Assembly (NCBI GenBank): GCA_029210745.1
Contig: JARGFI010000013.1
Coordinates: 1-57,456 of the forward strand
Direction: 5' to 3'
DNA: 57,456 nt
Origin: Desulfuromonadales bacterium
GTDB lineage: Bacteria > Desulfobacterota > Desulfuromonadia > Desulfuromonadales > JAHYIW01
A program made the position numbers and the translations under genes. Shown here in pieces: positions 25,207-34,704 of the stretch (position 1 is its first letter; each line of letters opens with the position of its first letter). Under the pieces are notes generated by a model that searched no databases, had not been told where the DNA came from, and was given only the letters and a program-made list of their open reading frames with translations.

Positions 25207-26619
25207 TCAGCAGTCAAAATAAAGCGCAAATTCTTCCGGACACGGACGCATCCGCACCGGGTTGACTTCGGCATCCATTTTGTACTCAATCCATTTCTCA
25301 ATCAAATCATCTGTAAAAACATCACCTTTAAGCAGAAACTCATGATCTGCCTTGAGGTTAAGGAGCGCATCTTCCAGCGAGCTGGCAACCGTCGGGACAT
25401 TTTTCAACTCTTCGGGAGAAAGACCGTAGATATCCTTGTCAAGCGGCTGCCCCGGATCAATTTTGTTTTCGATACCGTCAAGACCAGCCATCAACTGCGC
25501 GGCAAAAGCAAGATAACCGTTGCACGCCGGGTCAGGAGTCCGATATTCAACGCGCTTGGCTTTATCATTATTGGTTACCGGGATGCGCAAGGAAGCGGAG
25601 CGATTACGATTCGAATAAGCCAGATTAATCGGGGCTTCAAACCCTGGAACCAGGCGCTTGTAAGAATTGGTGGTCGGATTGGTAAAGGCGCACAGGGCCT
25701 TGGCGTGCTTCATGATCCCGCCGATGTAGTACATCGCCATTTTTGACAGCCCTCCATAGCCGTCACCGGCGAAGAGGTTGACCCCGTCTTTCCACAGCGA
25801 TTGGTGGCAGTGCATACCTGAGCCGTTATCCTGAAAGACTGGCTTCGGCATAAAAGTGACCGTTTTCCCATTACGGACGGCGACGTTTTTAACAATATAT
25901 TTGAACCATTGCAGGGTATCGCCCATATTGAGTAGTGAATCAAAACGCATGTCGATTTCAGATTGGCCACCGGTCGCAACTTCATGATGAACCGCTTCGA
26001 TGTTCATGCCGACACCTTGCAACACTTCCACCATTTCGTTACGCAGATCGATCATCGAATCGGTCGGGGCACAGGGGAAGTACCCTTCCTTGTGCCGCGG
26101 TTTATAACCGAGATTGCCCCCCGCCTCGTCAGCACCGGTGTTCCAGATCCCTTCTTTTGAATCAACCGCATAGAAAGAATGGTTCGAGGCACTGTCATAC
26201 TGAACGTTGTCGAAAATAAAAAATTCCGGCTCGGGACCAAAGTAAGCGGTGTCAGCAATACCGGTCGAGTTCAGGTAGGCTTCGGCCTTTTGCGCGACAA
26301 AACGGGGATCGCGGGTGTACCCTTCCTTGGTGACCGGGTCAACGATGTTGCAGATCAGGCTGAGGGTCGAGGCCTTGACAAAGGGATCAATCTTGGCCGT
26401 TGTCGGGTCGGGCATAATCAGCATGTCACTGTTGTGAATCGGCTGCCAGCCGCGGATCGACGAGCCGTCAAAACCGACCCCCTCTTCAAATATCTCCTCA
26501 CCAAACTCGGCTATCGGGGTACTGAAATGTTGCCAGATACCGACAAAATCAAGGAATTTGTAATCAACCATTTTACAACCATGTTCTGCAGCAAACTTCA
26601 ATACTTCTTTGGGTGTCAT
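25207..26619 (-). CDS. glnA: Type I glutamine synthetase
   Basis: GlnA forms glutamine from glutamate, ammonia and ATP in a dodecamer. From ATG 26619 it has 470 residues. The 26637 ATG upstream is part of the GAGGAG ribosome site itself and is rejected. Active-site blocks are [44 protein letters not shown]-like ([10 protein letters not shown]), and NRSASLRIP. Tyr398 in [11 protein letters not shown] corresponds to the adenylylation tyrosine of GSI-beta enzymes, so control by GlnE and PII is likely. It is the second gene after glnB, 54 bp apart, under a sigma-54 promoter. A terminator lies just past the stop. Confidence 0.97.
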   Translation of the reverse strand: MTPKEVLKFAAEHGCKMVDYKFLDFVGIWQHFSTPIAEFGEEIFEEGVGFDGSSIRGWQPIHNSDMLIMPDPTTAKIDPFVKASTLSLICNIVDPVTKEGYTRDPRFVAQKAEAYLNSTGIADTAYFGPEPEFFIFDNVQYDSASNHSFYAVDSKEGIWNTGADEAGGNLGYKPRHKEGYFPCAPTDSMIDLRNEMVEVLQGVGMNIEAVHHEVATGGQSEIDMRFDSLLNMGDTLQWFKYIVKNVAVRNGKTVTFMPKPVFQDNGSGMHCHQSLWKDGVNLFAGDGYGGLSKMAMYYIGGIMKHAKALCAFTNPTTNSYKRLVPGFEAPINLAYSNRNRSASLRIPVTNNDKAKRVEYRTPDPACNGYLAFAAQLMAGLDGIENKIDPGQPLDKDIYGLSPEELKNVPTVASSLEDALLNLKADHEFLLKGDVFTDDLIEKWIEYKMDAEVNPVRMRPCPEEFALYFDC

Positions 26620-26673
26620 GTTTATTTTTCTCCTCATTATCAGTAGGGCTTATGACGGATAATTACGACAGAA

Positions 26674-27045
<372 letters not shown>

Positions 27046-27104
27046 TTACGTTGTTCACACCCGTCTTGAAACCTCAATCTTGATGAGACTGGACATTATC
27101 TGTC

Positions 27105-27120
27105 AGCAAATATTTTGCCA
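27105..27120 (-). promoter_or_regulatory. Sigma-54 (-24/-12) promoter of glnBA
   Basis: On the minus strand the 16-mer TGGCAAAATATTTGCT has the -24 GG and -12 GC dinucleotides exactly ten bases apart. It otherwise fits TGGCAN7TTGCW. It lies about 93 bp before the glnB ATG; initiation would be near 27094. An NtrC-type activator is expected, but I could not identify a clear NtrC site in the AT-rich 27121-27300 stretch. The rest of the 27013-27382 gap must also hold the promoter of the divergent kinase gene and shows no gene. Confidence 0.85.
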
Positions 27121-27382
27121 ACACCACCACACTGAAAAAAATACCTGTAACTTTATGATATTAAAGATTAATTATAAAAAAACAACGAGCATAAAAATCA
27201 GTTTAAAAACCAAACGCATATAATTTATGCAACTCTTACAGTCAGTGGTTAAAAAACAGCCTCTCACATCAATTTTTACGCTCACATTCTAACCAACTGT
27301 AAACTTGACGCAAGCGTACTCAAAAGCCTACTATGGGCCTCGCATACTTACAATCAAATTTCAATGTATTCAGGAGGCCGCA

Positions 27383-29005
27383 GTGAAACAGCCCGTCGAC
27401 ATTCTCCTGGTTGATGACAGTCCGACCCATCTGGCGATACTCGCGGACCTTCTGCTGGAATCAGGTTATCGTGTCGCAACAGCTGGTGACGGGATCGACG
27501 CGATCAACAAAATAAAAGACAATCCTCCGGCCTTGATTCTATCCGACGTCATCATGCCAAGGTTGAACGGTTACCATCTCTGCCGTTTGTTGAAGAATGA
27601 TCCGGCGACCATGGCCCTGCCTGTAATCTTGTTGACAAATTTAAATGAACGCAACGATAGCTTCTGGGGTGAACACGCCGGTGCCGACCTGTTCCTTGAA
27701 AAAAATATCGCCCCGGAAAAACTTCTCGCGCAGATCAAACCGTTCCTTGAAAAATCCCGGCACATTTCTCACCCCGCCACCGGCACATACGAGGATGATA
27801 TCCACGACCGCATCAACCATATCCTTGATCAATTGCTCTACGATTCAACCGTCTCAAATAAAATTCTTGAGCTGACCAGCCTGGCGCACAATCACCGGCA
27901 ACTGGCAACCGAATTCGTCCAGTTCTTGTCGAAGCTTTGCCGCTTTGACACCATTTTACTCATATTGCCGACCCATTGTGACGACTTCACACTATTTATC
28001 CAGACGGCTGAAAAATCGGATCCCCACGAATATTATTGCCAGCTGCAAACAAAAACCCCTGACTTGCCCTTGTATCGTGAAATCAGACACACCGTAAGAC
28101 TCGGGATCGGCACCCCGGTCAACACCGGCAGTTTGCATCTCGCACATCATGCCCTGTTTCAGATTGATGGAAAATTCTCGGGCGCGTTCGCTTTTTTCCG
28201 TGATGACCAACTTTCTGACCGGGTCGCTCATGCACTCAAGGTTGTTGCTGAACGGCTGCAGGTCGTTATTCGGGATATTGTCACCCTGAACGACATCGAA
28301 AGGTTCAAGGGTGATTTTGTCTCCATGCTGGTACACGATCTGCGTTCGCCCCTGACCAGTATCAAGGGGTTCAATGATATCCTGACGAGCAAAATCTTGG
28401 GACCGATCAACAGCGAGCAACAATCGGCATTAGCCTCCGTGCAAGAGAATTGTGCTCGAATGCTGGTCCTGATCGAGGACCTTCTGGAGATCTCAAAACT
28501 GGAACAGAGGAAACTGGATATCCACCCTGGTCCTGTCAATCTGGAACATCTGGCAGAAACCGCTAAAAACATCCTTCAAGCCCAGTTTGATGCAGGGAAG
28601 CTGGAGGTTATTCTCGATTTTAAATCGAGAGGGAAATATGTCATTGCAGATGGCAAACAAATTGGCAGAGTTTTTTCCAACCTGCTATCAAACGCGATTA
28701 AATTCACCCCGCAAAAGGGTCGGATCAAGCTGGAGATCGTCGACGAAAGCACCGTTAATGGAGATTATCTGCGGGTCAAAATCACGGATAACGGCCCCGG
28801 CATCCCGGCACATCAGCAACACCAGCTCTTCAATCGCTATATGCAATTAAACTCATCAGGATTATTCAATCAAGGGACAGGTCTGGGGTTGGCAATCAGC
28901 AAAGAAATCGTTCAATTGCATGACGGTGAAATAAGTGTCACCAGCCCGGTCGATTCCCAGGGCGGCAGTTGCTTCAGCTTTACCCTCCCCACATTCGAAA
29001 GCTAG
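27383..29005 (+). CDS. Receiver-histidine kinase fusion protein
   Basis: This 540-residue cytosolic signalling protein has an N-terminal CheY-like receiver, a central 170-residue GAF-like region, a HisKA helix pair and a HATPase domain. In the receiver, acidic Asp11/Asp12 and phosphoacceptor Asp55 (LILSDVIMP) are intact. The kinase has His318 in LVHDLRSPLTSIKGF, the N-box with Asn437 (NLLSNAIKF), DNGPGIP and GTGLGLAIS. The start is a GTG at 27383, five bases after a perfect AGGAGG. An ATG 78 bp upstream lacks such a site. A receiver-first layout suggests it acts inside a phosphorelay, with partners elsewhere. It is divergent from glnB, but a link to nitrogen control is only positional. Confidence 0.9.
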   Translation: MKQPVDILLVDDSPTHLAILADLLLESGYRVATAGDGIDAINKIKDNPPALILSDVIMPRLNGYHLCRLLKNDPATMALPVILLTNLNERNDSFWGEHAGADLFLEKNIAPEKLLAQIKPFLEKSRHISHPATGTYEDDIHDRINHILDQLLYDSTVSNKILELTSLAHNHRQLATEFVQFLSKLCRFDTILLILPTHCDDFTLFIQTAEKSDPHEYYCQLQTKTPDLPLYREIRHTVRLGIGTPVNTGSLHLAHHALFQIDGKFSGAFAFFRDDQLSDRVAHALKVVAERLQVVIRDIVTLNDIERFKGDFVSMLVHDLRSPLTSIKGFNDILTSKILGPINSEQQSALASVQENCARMLVLIEDLLEISKLEQRKLDIHPGPVNLEHLAETAKNILQAQFDAGKLEVILDFKSRGKYVIADGKQIGRVFSNLLSNAIKFTPQKGRIKLEIVDESTVNGDYLRVKITDNGPGIPAHQQHQLFNRYMQLNSSGLFNQGTGLGLAISKEIVQLHDGEISVTSPVDSQGGSCFSFTLPTFES

Positions 29006-29010
29006 CGCGA

Positions 29011-29193
29011 TCAGACGTATTTGCGGCCGGGAAGCGGTTTTTCGAAAGTCTCCTGCAAAACCCAGCCGATATCGAATGATTGCCCGCAGCTTGGGCAGAT
29101 CAGGCCGACTTTGTTCCCTTTTTCTGTGGCCATGAAAGAAATGTGAAAACCGCGCTCGTAATTACAGCTGATACATCGACGAATCTCCGCCAT
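29011..29193 (-). CDS. Small zinc-ribbon protein
   Basis: This is a 60-residue protein with two CXXC knuckles, CISC (8-11) and CPSC (34-37), separated by a polar strand-rich stretch, as in a rubredoxin-like or zinc-ribbon fold. The C-terminus FDIGWVLQETFEKPLPGRKYV is conserved-looking and polar. A strong GAGGAGG lies five bases before the ATG, which supports it as a real gene. It follows the thioesterase gene by 20 bp and converges on the kinase gene with five bases between stops. Function is unknown. Confidence 0.7.
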   Translation of the reverse strand: MAEIRRCISCNYERGFHISFMATEKGNKVGLICPSCGQSFDIGWVLQETFEKPLPGRKYV

Positions 29194-29213
29194 AACAACC
29201 TCCTCGCGTTGTT

Positions 29214-29627
29214 TTAAAGCTTCTCGTACTGCATGATCGCCGCCCTGAACTCTGGCGGTAAACGTCGTGGCCGACGTTCATTATAATCGAATGCGACCAG
29301 TTGCGTAACACCTTCGGCAACAACAATCTGCTCCCTTTCAATCCGATATTCCATGACCAAGGCAGAATTACGCAACGCACTGACCTTGACACCGATCTCC
29401 AGGAGGTCACCGAGAAACATTTCCTGTCGATAAAAAACCTGCGCTTCCGGAAGAATGATGCCGCAGTTCTGCCCAATATCAAGTTCTGAATAAGGGCCAA
29501 GGTGTGCCAGATAGGCAATCCGCGCATCGTGAAAAAAATTAAGGACGGCAGAATTCGCGACATGACCACCGTAATTAACGTCTGCAACACGCACGGAGTA
29601 AGGAAGAATGAAGTTATAGTGATCCAT
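29214..29627 (-). CDS. Acyl-CoA thioesterase, 4HBT (YbgC-like) hotdog family
   Basis: This 137-residue hotdog-fold protein probably hydrolyses acyl-CoA or aryl-CoA thioesters. The active-site loop VRVADVNYGGHVANSAVLNF carries Asp16 at the position of the catalytic Asp/Glu in 4HBT enzymes, followed by the long hotdog helix. Segments ALVMEYRIER and EGVTQLVAFD are the matching strands. The natural substrate is not predictable. It lies 22 bp downstream of mutM on the same strand. Confidence 0.85.
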   Translation of the reverse strand: MDHYNFILPYSVRVADVNYGGHVANSAVLNFFHDARIAYLAHLGPYSELDIGQNCGIILPEAQVFYRQEMFLGDLLEIGVKVSALRNSALVMEYRIEREQIVVAEGVTQLVAFDYNERRPRRLPPEFRAAIMQYEKL

Positions 29628-29648
29628 ACGGGTACCCGGAGATGATTG

Positions 29649-30464
29649 TCAGTGTTGACAATAAGCACAATAAACCGTTGCTCGTTGCGCGATTCTGATC
29701 GATTTCAAGGCGCAACCACACGTTCTGCACGGTTGCCCGCCACAGCCGTAAACAAGTAAATTATTTCTGAAATAGCCCGGCCTGGCCGAACTGTCGAAAA
29801 AATCGCGCAAGGTTGTTCCGCCAGCATCGATCGCTTCGCTGAGAACATCCTTGATCGATTCGGCCAAAAGCTGATAGCGGGTGGCAGCTATTCTCCCTGC
29901 CGCACGTAGCGGATGGATCCCGGCCCGGAACAACGCTTCACTGGCGTAAATGTTCCCGACCCCGACAACGATCTGCTGATCCATGATAAAAGATTTAACC
30001 GCAATTTTACGGCCACGTGATCTTTGAAACAGGGATTGACCGTTAAATTCACGGATTAATGGCTCCGGACCGAGATGGCATAACAGCGGATGTTCTTCAG
30101 CAGCATCACCGATCAACGCCACCAGTCCGAATTTGCGCGGATCGTGAAACCTGATAACGGTGTCATTGCCAAGGTGAATGTCGACATGATCGTGGCGGTC
30201 GCAAGGTGTTCCCGCCGACACAATCCTGAGATGACCTGACATGCCTAGGTGAATCAGCAAAGTGCCGATATCAAGGCGAAAGAGCAGGTATTTGGCACGT
30301 CTGTCAAGTTTAAGTATTTTTCGTCCAGACAACCGCGATGACAAATCGGCCGGAAGTGGCAGACGCAAGCGCGCGACCCGACAGACCACCGATGTGATTG
30401 TCTGCCCTTCGACAACGGGGGCAATGCCGCGACGACTTGTTTCAACTTCAGGAAGTTCCGGCAC
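29649..30464 (-). CDS. mutM: Formamidopyrimidine-DNA glycosylase (Fpg/MutM)
   Basis: Fpg removes 8-oxoguanine and formamidopyrimidines and nicks the abasic site. The true start is GTG at 30464, which places the catalytic proline at position 2 in PELPEVE, as the mechanism needs; the frame itself is open 50 codons further upstream. Protein length is 271. Glu3 and Lys58 (LDRRAKYLLF) are conserved, the H2TH helix contains VGVGNIYASEALF, and the C-terminal zinc finger has four cysteines (CGGQPCRTCGC and YCAYC). Gene order NTF2-like protein, mutM, thioesterase suggests one leftward transcript. Confidence 0.95.
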   Translation of the reverse strand: MPELPEVETSRRGIAPVVEGQTITSVVCRVARLRLPLPADLSSRLSGRKILKLDRRAKYLLFRLDIGTLLIHLGMSGHLRIVSAGTPCDRHDHVDIHLGNDTVIRFHDPRKFGLVALIGDAAEEHPLLCHLGPEPLIREFNGQSLFQRSRGRKIAVKSFIMDQQIVVGVGNIYASEALFRAGIHPLRAAGRIAATRYQLLAESIKDVLSEAIDAGGTTLRDFFDSSARPGYFRNNLLVYGCGGQPCRTCGCALKSIRIAQRATVYCAYCQH

Positions 30465-30480
30465 GGTTATATCTTTCTGC

Positions 30481-30897
30481 TCAAAACCAGGGATGTCCTT
30501 TAAAACAATCAGCGGTAACCGAGCTCTGACGATAAACCGCTTCAGTGACGACCAGACGACAACTCGACAGCAAGCGCCAGCAGCCATCTTCCCGCTGTAA
30601 TTCATGCAACTCAAAAAAGAATTCGGTCACGCCGGTGACAACACATTTGGATTTTCCACCAACAGAGGCAGACGAACCGTCAACGGACAAGAATTCAACA
30701 GCAAAGGCCTCAATATGGAGGAGTTCAAGCTGGTGCCGACAAGCATAATCAAGATAATCATCAACGTCGGGAAAAGAAGCACGAAAGTTCGAAGCACTGT
30801 GGGCGCTGTTGTAAATCGCGACAAAATCGCCAGCAGTGTGCGCCGCAACGCGTTTTTCAATAACCTGTTGCGGAGAAAGGCTGTCCATAACGATCAT
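30481..30897 (-). CDS. YchJ-like NTF2-fold protein
   Basis: This small protein of 138 residues (or 135 from the ATG at 30888) resembles the NTF2-like domain of the UPF0225/YchJ family. The N-terminal SPQQVIEKRVAAHTAGDF and the middle DDYLDYACR match the helices. HELQREDGCWRLLSS matches the last strand (usually DGRWYYVDG-like). The SEC-C zinc motifs found at the ends of full YchJ are missing. The ATG at 30897 shares one base with the stop of the permease gene (TGATG). No catalytic function is assigned to the family. Confidence 0.6.
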   Translation of the reverse strand: MIVMDSLSPQQVIEKRVAAHTAGDFVAIYNSAHSASNFRASFPDVDDYLDYACRHQLELLHIEAFAVEFLSVDGSSASVGGKSKCVVTGVTEFFFELHELQREDGCWRLLSSCRLVVTEAVYRQSSVTADCFKGHPWF

Positions 30898-31757
30898 CAG
30901 TCGCCGAGACGGGGGTCAAGTGCGTCCCGCACCCCTTCCCCGAGCAGATTATAACCAAGGACGGTGACCAGAATAGCGCAACCGGGGAAAAAGGATAACC
31001 ACCAGGCCGTCCCCAGCGTCTGTTTTCCGGCAATCAACATATTCCCCCAGGAAGGCGTCGGCGGCTGCACACCGATCCCGAGAAAAGACAGAGCACTTTC
31101 AGTTAATATGGCTCCAGCAATCCCAAGGGTCGCGGCAACCAGCACCGGCGATAAGGCGCTGGGCAGAATATGACGGAAAATAATGCGCAGATCACTCCCC
31201 CCCACGACCCTGGCAGCGAGGACAAAGTCTCGTTCGCGCAACGAGAGAAATTCGGCGCGAACCATCCGCGCAATCCCCATCCATCCGGTCAGACCGATAA
31301 TAATCATAATATTCCAGATAGAGGGTTCAAGCAACGCGATTACCGCGAGGATCAGAAAAAAGGTTGGAAAGCAGAGCATGATATCGACCAGACGCATCAT
31401 CACCGCATCTGTTTTCCCCCCGTAGTAACCGGCAAGCGCGCCATACGTTACACCGATGACAGAAGCAATGCCTATCGCAACAAAACCGACCAGCAACGAA
31501 ATCCGTGCGCCATGGACGATCCTGGTCAAAACATCACGGCCAAGATCATCGGTGCCGAGAAAATGTGCGGGACTGGGGGGGGAGAGACGTCTGGAGACAT
31601 CGATGGCGCCAGGATCCTGGCAAAAAAACGGAGCAACAAAAGCCAAAAAAAACATGAACAACACGATGATACCACCGCAAACGGCCATGCGATTACGCAA
31701 CATCCGCGCGATAAAATTTTGCTGTACCCAAATAACCGTCATATCGAAGAGAATCAC
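30897..31757 (-). CDS. Peptide ABC transporter permease, OppC/DppC type
   Basis: This inner-membrane permease of 286 residues has an N-terminal helix followed by five more. SPAHFLGTDDLGRDVLTRIVHGARISL is the OppC_N/BPD signature region. The EAA loop facing the ATPase is RDFVLAARVVGGSDLRIIFRHILPS. It should pair with the OppB-type protein at 33710-34699 and the binding protein at 34705-36321, yet two unrelated genes lie between the permeases. The start is a GTG overlapping the upstream stop (GTGA). No ATPase gene lies in the window, so the system borrows one from elsewhere. Confidence 0.92.
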   Translation of the reverse strand: MILFDMTVIWVQQNFIARMLRNRMAVCGGIIVLFMFFLAFVAPFFCQDPGAIDVSRRLSPPSPAHFLGTDDLGRDVLTRIVHGARISLLVGFVAIGIASVIGVTYGALAGYYGGKTDAVMMRLVDIMLCFPTFFLILAVIALLEPSIWNIMIIIGLTGWMGIARMVRAEFLSLRERDFVLAARVVGGSDLRIIFRHILPSALSPVLVAATLGIAGAILTESALSFLGIGVQPPTPSWGNMLIAGKQTLGTAWWLSFFPGCAILVTVLGYNLLGEGVRDALDPRLGD

Positions 31758-32404
31758 TTCAAACGTTCATAATCACGCAAGGTGATAATCCCCTTATCAA
31801 GCAATATCTTGCACAGCAGCTCAATCTTCTGTTCCATGGTCTCCGCGCTTTTTACAACCGGTTTCTGTAAATTATCGAGAGTGCGTCCGGAGAACTCATC
31901 CTCTTCCGGGGTAATCATCTGAATGGAGTTATATTGATCAACAGCGCTGTCGATCTCTTCCTTGTCGTAAAATTTACTGATCGCTTTCTGAATAGAAACC
32001 TCGGTGGATAAGGCAGCTCTGACCCGACAGCCAGTGATAAACTGAATTTCATCAATAACATTAAGATTTGTCGGATCGGTCATCGCCACCAACAGTAACT
32101 GCACGCCGTTGGTTTCCTTCTTGGCGACCGGGATAATATTGTATTCTTTGGCCTTGGCAACCGGAATGCATTTAATCACGCTGTCAGGGATATCTTTGCC
32201 GGTCAGATTGACTCGTGGCAACTTCAGTTGATCAGACAGTGATTTCAGCAGTATTTCCTCGGTAACATAGCCAAGTTTAATCAGCGAGTTACCAAGCCTC
32301 CCCCCCCAGTTGCGTTGACGGGACAGCGCCGAATTCAATTGAAATTCGTCAATAACACCTGCATTGATGAGAATTTCTCCAAGTTTCAGATTTTTTTGTG
32401 CCAT
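31754..32404 (-). CDS. Orphan MshEN/GspE N-terminal domain protein
   Basis: This 216-residue soluble protein consists of the N-terminal domain of GspE/PilB/MshE ATPases without the ATPase. The RLGNSLIKLGYVTEEILLKSL block (spaced RLG...G...L...L, then DQLKLPRVNL) matches the MshEN motif, which binds cyclic di-GMP in Vibrio MshE. An earlier LGEILINAGVIDEFQLNSAL looks like a second, weaker copy. The C-terminal 60 residues are acidic and then helical. It is coupled by a GTGA overlap to the OppC-type permease. A c-di-GMP or protein-binding regulatory role is inferred; ligand residues need checking by alignment. Confidence 0.75.
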   Translation of the reverse strand: MAQKNLKLGEILINAGVIDEFQLNSALSRQRNWGGRLGNSLIKLGYVTEEILLKSLSDQLKLPRVNLTGKDIPDSVIKCIPVAKAKEYNIIPVAKKETNGVQLLLVAMTDPTNLNVIDEIQFITGCRVRAALSTEVSIQKAISKFYDKEEIDSAVDQYNSIQMITPEEDEFSGRTLDNLQKPVVKSAETMEQKIELLCKILLDKGIITLRDYERLK

Positions 32405-32441
32405 ATTGTGTTAATGCTCCTGACGATCAGTGCCGTCAACA

Positions 32442-33605
32442 TTACTCAAGAATGATTTCGACGCGTCGATTTATCTGCCGACCAAACTGTGTTGAGTTGT
32501 CCTCCAGCGGTTTTCCCTCACCAAAACCGATCGCCCGGATTCTCTCCGGCGCGATATTAAACACATCAATCAGCTGCTGACGAACCTTTTCCGCCCGCTC
32601 TTGCGAAAGGCGCTGATTGACACCCGCTGCCCCAGTGCTGTCTGTATGCCCCTCGACACGTAAACTTTTTTGCGGATTTTCATTCAAGTATTCGGCAATA
32701 TTTTTCAACATCTCCCGGTCTCGTTCCTGCACGCCATTCGACCCCGGTTGGAAACGAATTACAGCAGGTTGCGGAACGGCCTTTTTCATAACCGGAACCA
32801 CCGGAGCTGTTGCTACGGCATTGACAGGTGCAGGCACGGCAACATCCTCGGCAACACTGACGGGTTCATTATCGACCCTTCCCGCTGACGTGGCGGGGCG
32901 GTGGTCATCATCCGCAGGGGTGACCGCTTCCGCGTCACTGACAAGCGGACACCCAACCGTGTTAACCGGCGTCCCGAGCGGTGTCGCCGGGCAACGATCA
33001 AGGCTGTCGATAATACCGTCGTTATCAGCATCAGTATCGGCAGGTTTTGGTTTTACGCCACCAAATTGAGAATTGATTCCGATTGAGTAGGTAACGTTGC
33101 GCTTATCCTGCATCGTCTCGCTCCAGAAAAGAACGTGACGAACATCAATTCTGACTGGCAGCTCAGGAAAAACGTCAATCTTCATCCCCGCGCCGTAATT
33201 TACAAACTCTTCAGAGAAAGAGTATCCGCTGCTGGGGTTAACGCTCCAGCGTCCAAACCCGCCGGCAAGATAAAAAACAGACAAATCCGAAGGATTCAGG
33301 TGGTAGAGTATATCGGTTTTGAGAAAAAACATGTCGGGAATATGCGGTCCACCAACGCGGCTATAGACATCATCCGCTACCGCCGCCGAAGCTTCCATCT
33401 GCCAGTGCTCGGTAAAATTGTACCCCAGACCGAGGGTATAGATTTTAGTATCACGCCAGGGCTGATCGTTGTCAAAATGGTAATACCCTATCGTTGGACT
33501 AACGGTAATCGCACCCCCACGGTTTTCTGAAAAAGCCGTGAACGGACAGGCAAAAACGACCAACAAAAGTGCAACCAATTTTGCGTTAAACAACATTATA
33601 CGCAT
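32442..33605 (-). CDS. OmpA-family outer-membrane protein with TSP3-type linker
   Basis: This 387-residue protein anchors the outer membrane to peptidoglycan. It has a signal peptide (MRIMLFNAKLVALLLVVFAC), then an eight-stranded OmpA-like barrel (about 25-190). A calcium-type repeat DTDADNDGIIDSLDRCP and a Val/Pro/Ala-rich linker follow. The C-terminal OmpA domain has LRVEGHTDSTGA and NQRLSQERAEKVRQQL, the diaminopimelate-binding region. The ATG at 33605 is chosen because GGGGGA lies just before it; 33617 is possible. It sits within the peptide-transport gene run, 37 bp before the MshEN gene. Confidence 0.9.
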   Translation of the reverse strand: MRIMLFNAKLVALLLVVFACPFTAFSENRGGAITVSPTIGYYHFDNDQPWRDTKIYTLGLGYNFTEHWQMEASAAVADDVYSRVGGPHIPDMFFLKTDILYHLNPSDLSVFYLAGGFGRWSVNPSSGYSFSEEFVNYGAGMKIDVFPELPVRIDVRHVLFWSETMQDKRNVTYSIGINSQFGGVKPKPADTDADNDGIIDSLDRCPATPLGTPVNTVGCPLVSDAEAVTPADDDHRPATSAGRVDNEPVSVAEDVAVPAPVNAVATAPVVPVMKKAVPQPAVIRFQPGSNGVQERDREMLKNIAEYLNENPQKSLRVEGHTDSTGAAGVNQRLSQERAEKVRQQLIDVFNIAPERIRAIGFGEGKPLEDNSTQFGRQINRRVEIILE

Positions 33606-33709
33606 CACATCCCCCATAAAATTAAATGGATCAATCTCTTGTCAAGTTAAAAGTAACAGCACATAGTTACAGGAAAACATAATAAAAATCAATGGTCTCT
33701 TCGCAAAAA

Positions 33710-34699
33710 CTAGCGCGAAGCAGGCGAGTGGCGAATGCGCGGATCAGCTATCGCATAAGCAATATCCGCTAATAAATTCCCGGCCAGAGTCAATACGGCG
33801 CCCATCACCAGAACTCCCATGATTAACGGATAGTCTCGCATCATCACCCCGTCGTAAAAAAGTTTACCCATGCCAGGAATAGCAAAGATCGTCTCAAAGA
33901 TCACGCTGCCTCCGATCAAGCCGGGAACCGACAAGCCAAGAATAGTAATGAGCGGAAGAAGGGCGTTGCGCAAGGCATGTTTGCCGATAACAACCTGCTC
34001 CGGCAATCCTTTGGCGCGTGCAGTGAGAATGAAATCCTGCCCGATAACCTCAAGCATATTCGAGCGCATATAACGGGAAAACCCCGCCAGTCCGCCGAAC
34101 GCGGAGATCAGTACCGGAAGGATCAAGTGGCGGGCAACATCAAAAAACCGCCCGACTGGACCAAGGTATTCGTAGCCGAGTGATTTAATACCGGAAACCG
34201 GCAATAAACCGTAGCGAACCCCGAGTAAATCCATAAGGAGCAGGGCCAACCAAAACGACGGCATCGCGAAGCCGATAAAAACCAGAATCGTTGTGGATTT
34301 ATCGAAAAATGAATTACGCCGGATAGCCGCAACGATTCCCAGGGGGATCGCGACCACGAGAATCACCAGAATGGCCAACAGGTTAATCATGATTGTTACC
34401 GGCAAACGTTCAAGCACCTTGTCTCGCACCAGCCGGTGATCGGAGGCAAAGGAACGCCCGAAATCAAGGACCGCGAGCCGCCCGAGCCACTTTCCATAGC
34501 GGACCAGCAACGGCTTGTCCAGGTCGTACTGTAGCCGCAGCCGTTGCTGATATTCCGCACTTACGTCCGGGTTCATCTGGGTCTGCAAGTCGGTCGGCTC
34601 GCCGGGCGCGAGATTGATAACAATAAAAGAAATAAGTGTGATTCCAATCAAGAGCGGAATCATCATCAGCAGACGTCGAAAAATATACCGCAGCATCAT
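33710..34699 (-). CDS. Peptide ABC transporter permease, OppB/DppB type
   Basis: This inner-membrane permease of 329 residues starts [21 protein letters not shown], the standard OppB N-terminal helix with RR before it. The LAPGEPTD segment follows it. The EAA loop near residue 220 reads [23 protein letters not shown], and the end is [15 protein letters not shown], all typical. It lies five bases downstream of the substrate-binding protein gene. Two tandem ATGs occur at 34699 and 34696; an AGGGGGA run abuts the first, so the second may be preferred. Its OppC partner is 2 kb further on, past ompA and the MshEN gene. Confidence 0.93.
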   Translation of the reverse strand: MMLRYIFRRLLMMIPLLIGITLISFIVINLAPGEPTDLQTQMNPDVSAEYQQRLRLQYDLDKPLLVRYGKWLGRLAVLDFGRSFASDHRLVRDKVLERLPVTIMINLLAILVILVVAIPLGIVAAIRRNSFFDKSTTILVFIGFAMPSFWLALLLMDLLGVRYGLLPVSGIKSLGYEYLGPVGRFFDVARHLILPVLISAFGGLAGFSRYMRSNMLEVIGQDFILTARAKGLPEQVVIGKHALRNALLPLITILGLSVPGLIGGSVIFETIFAIPGMGKLFYDGVMMRDYPLIMGVLVMGAVLTLAGNLLADIAYAIADPRIRHSPASR

Positions 34700-34704
34700 T
34701 CCCC

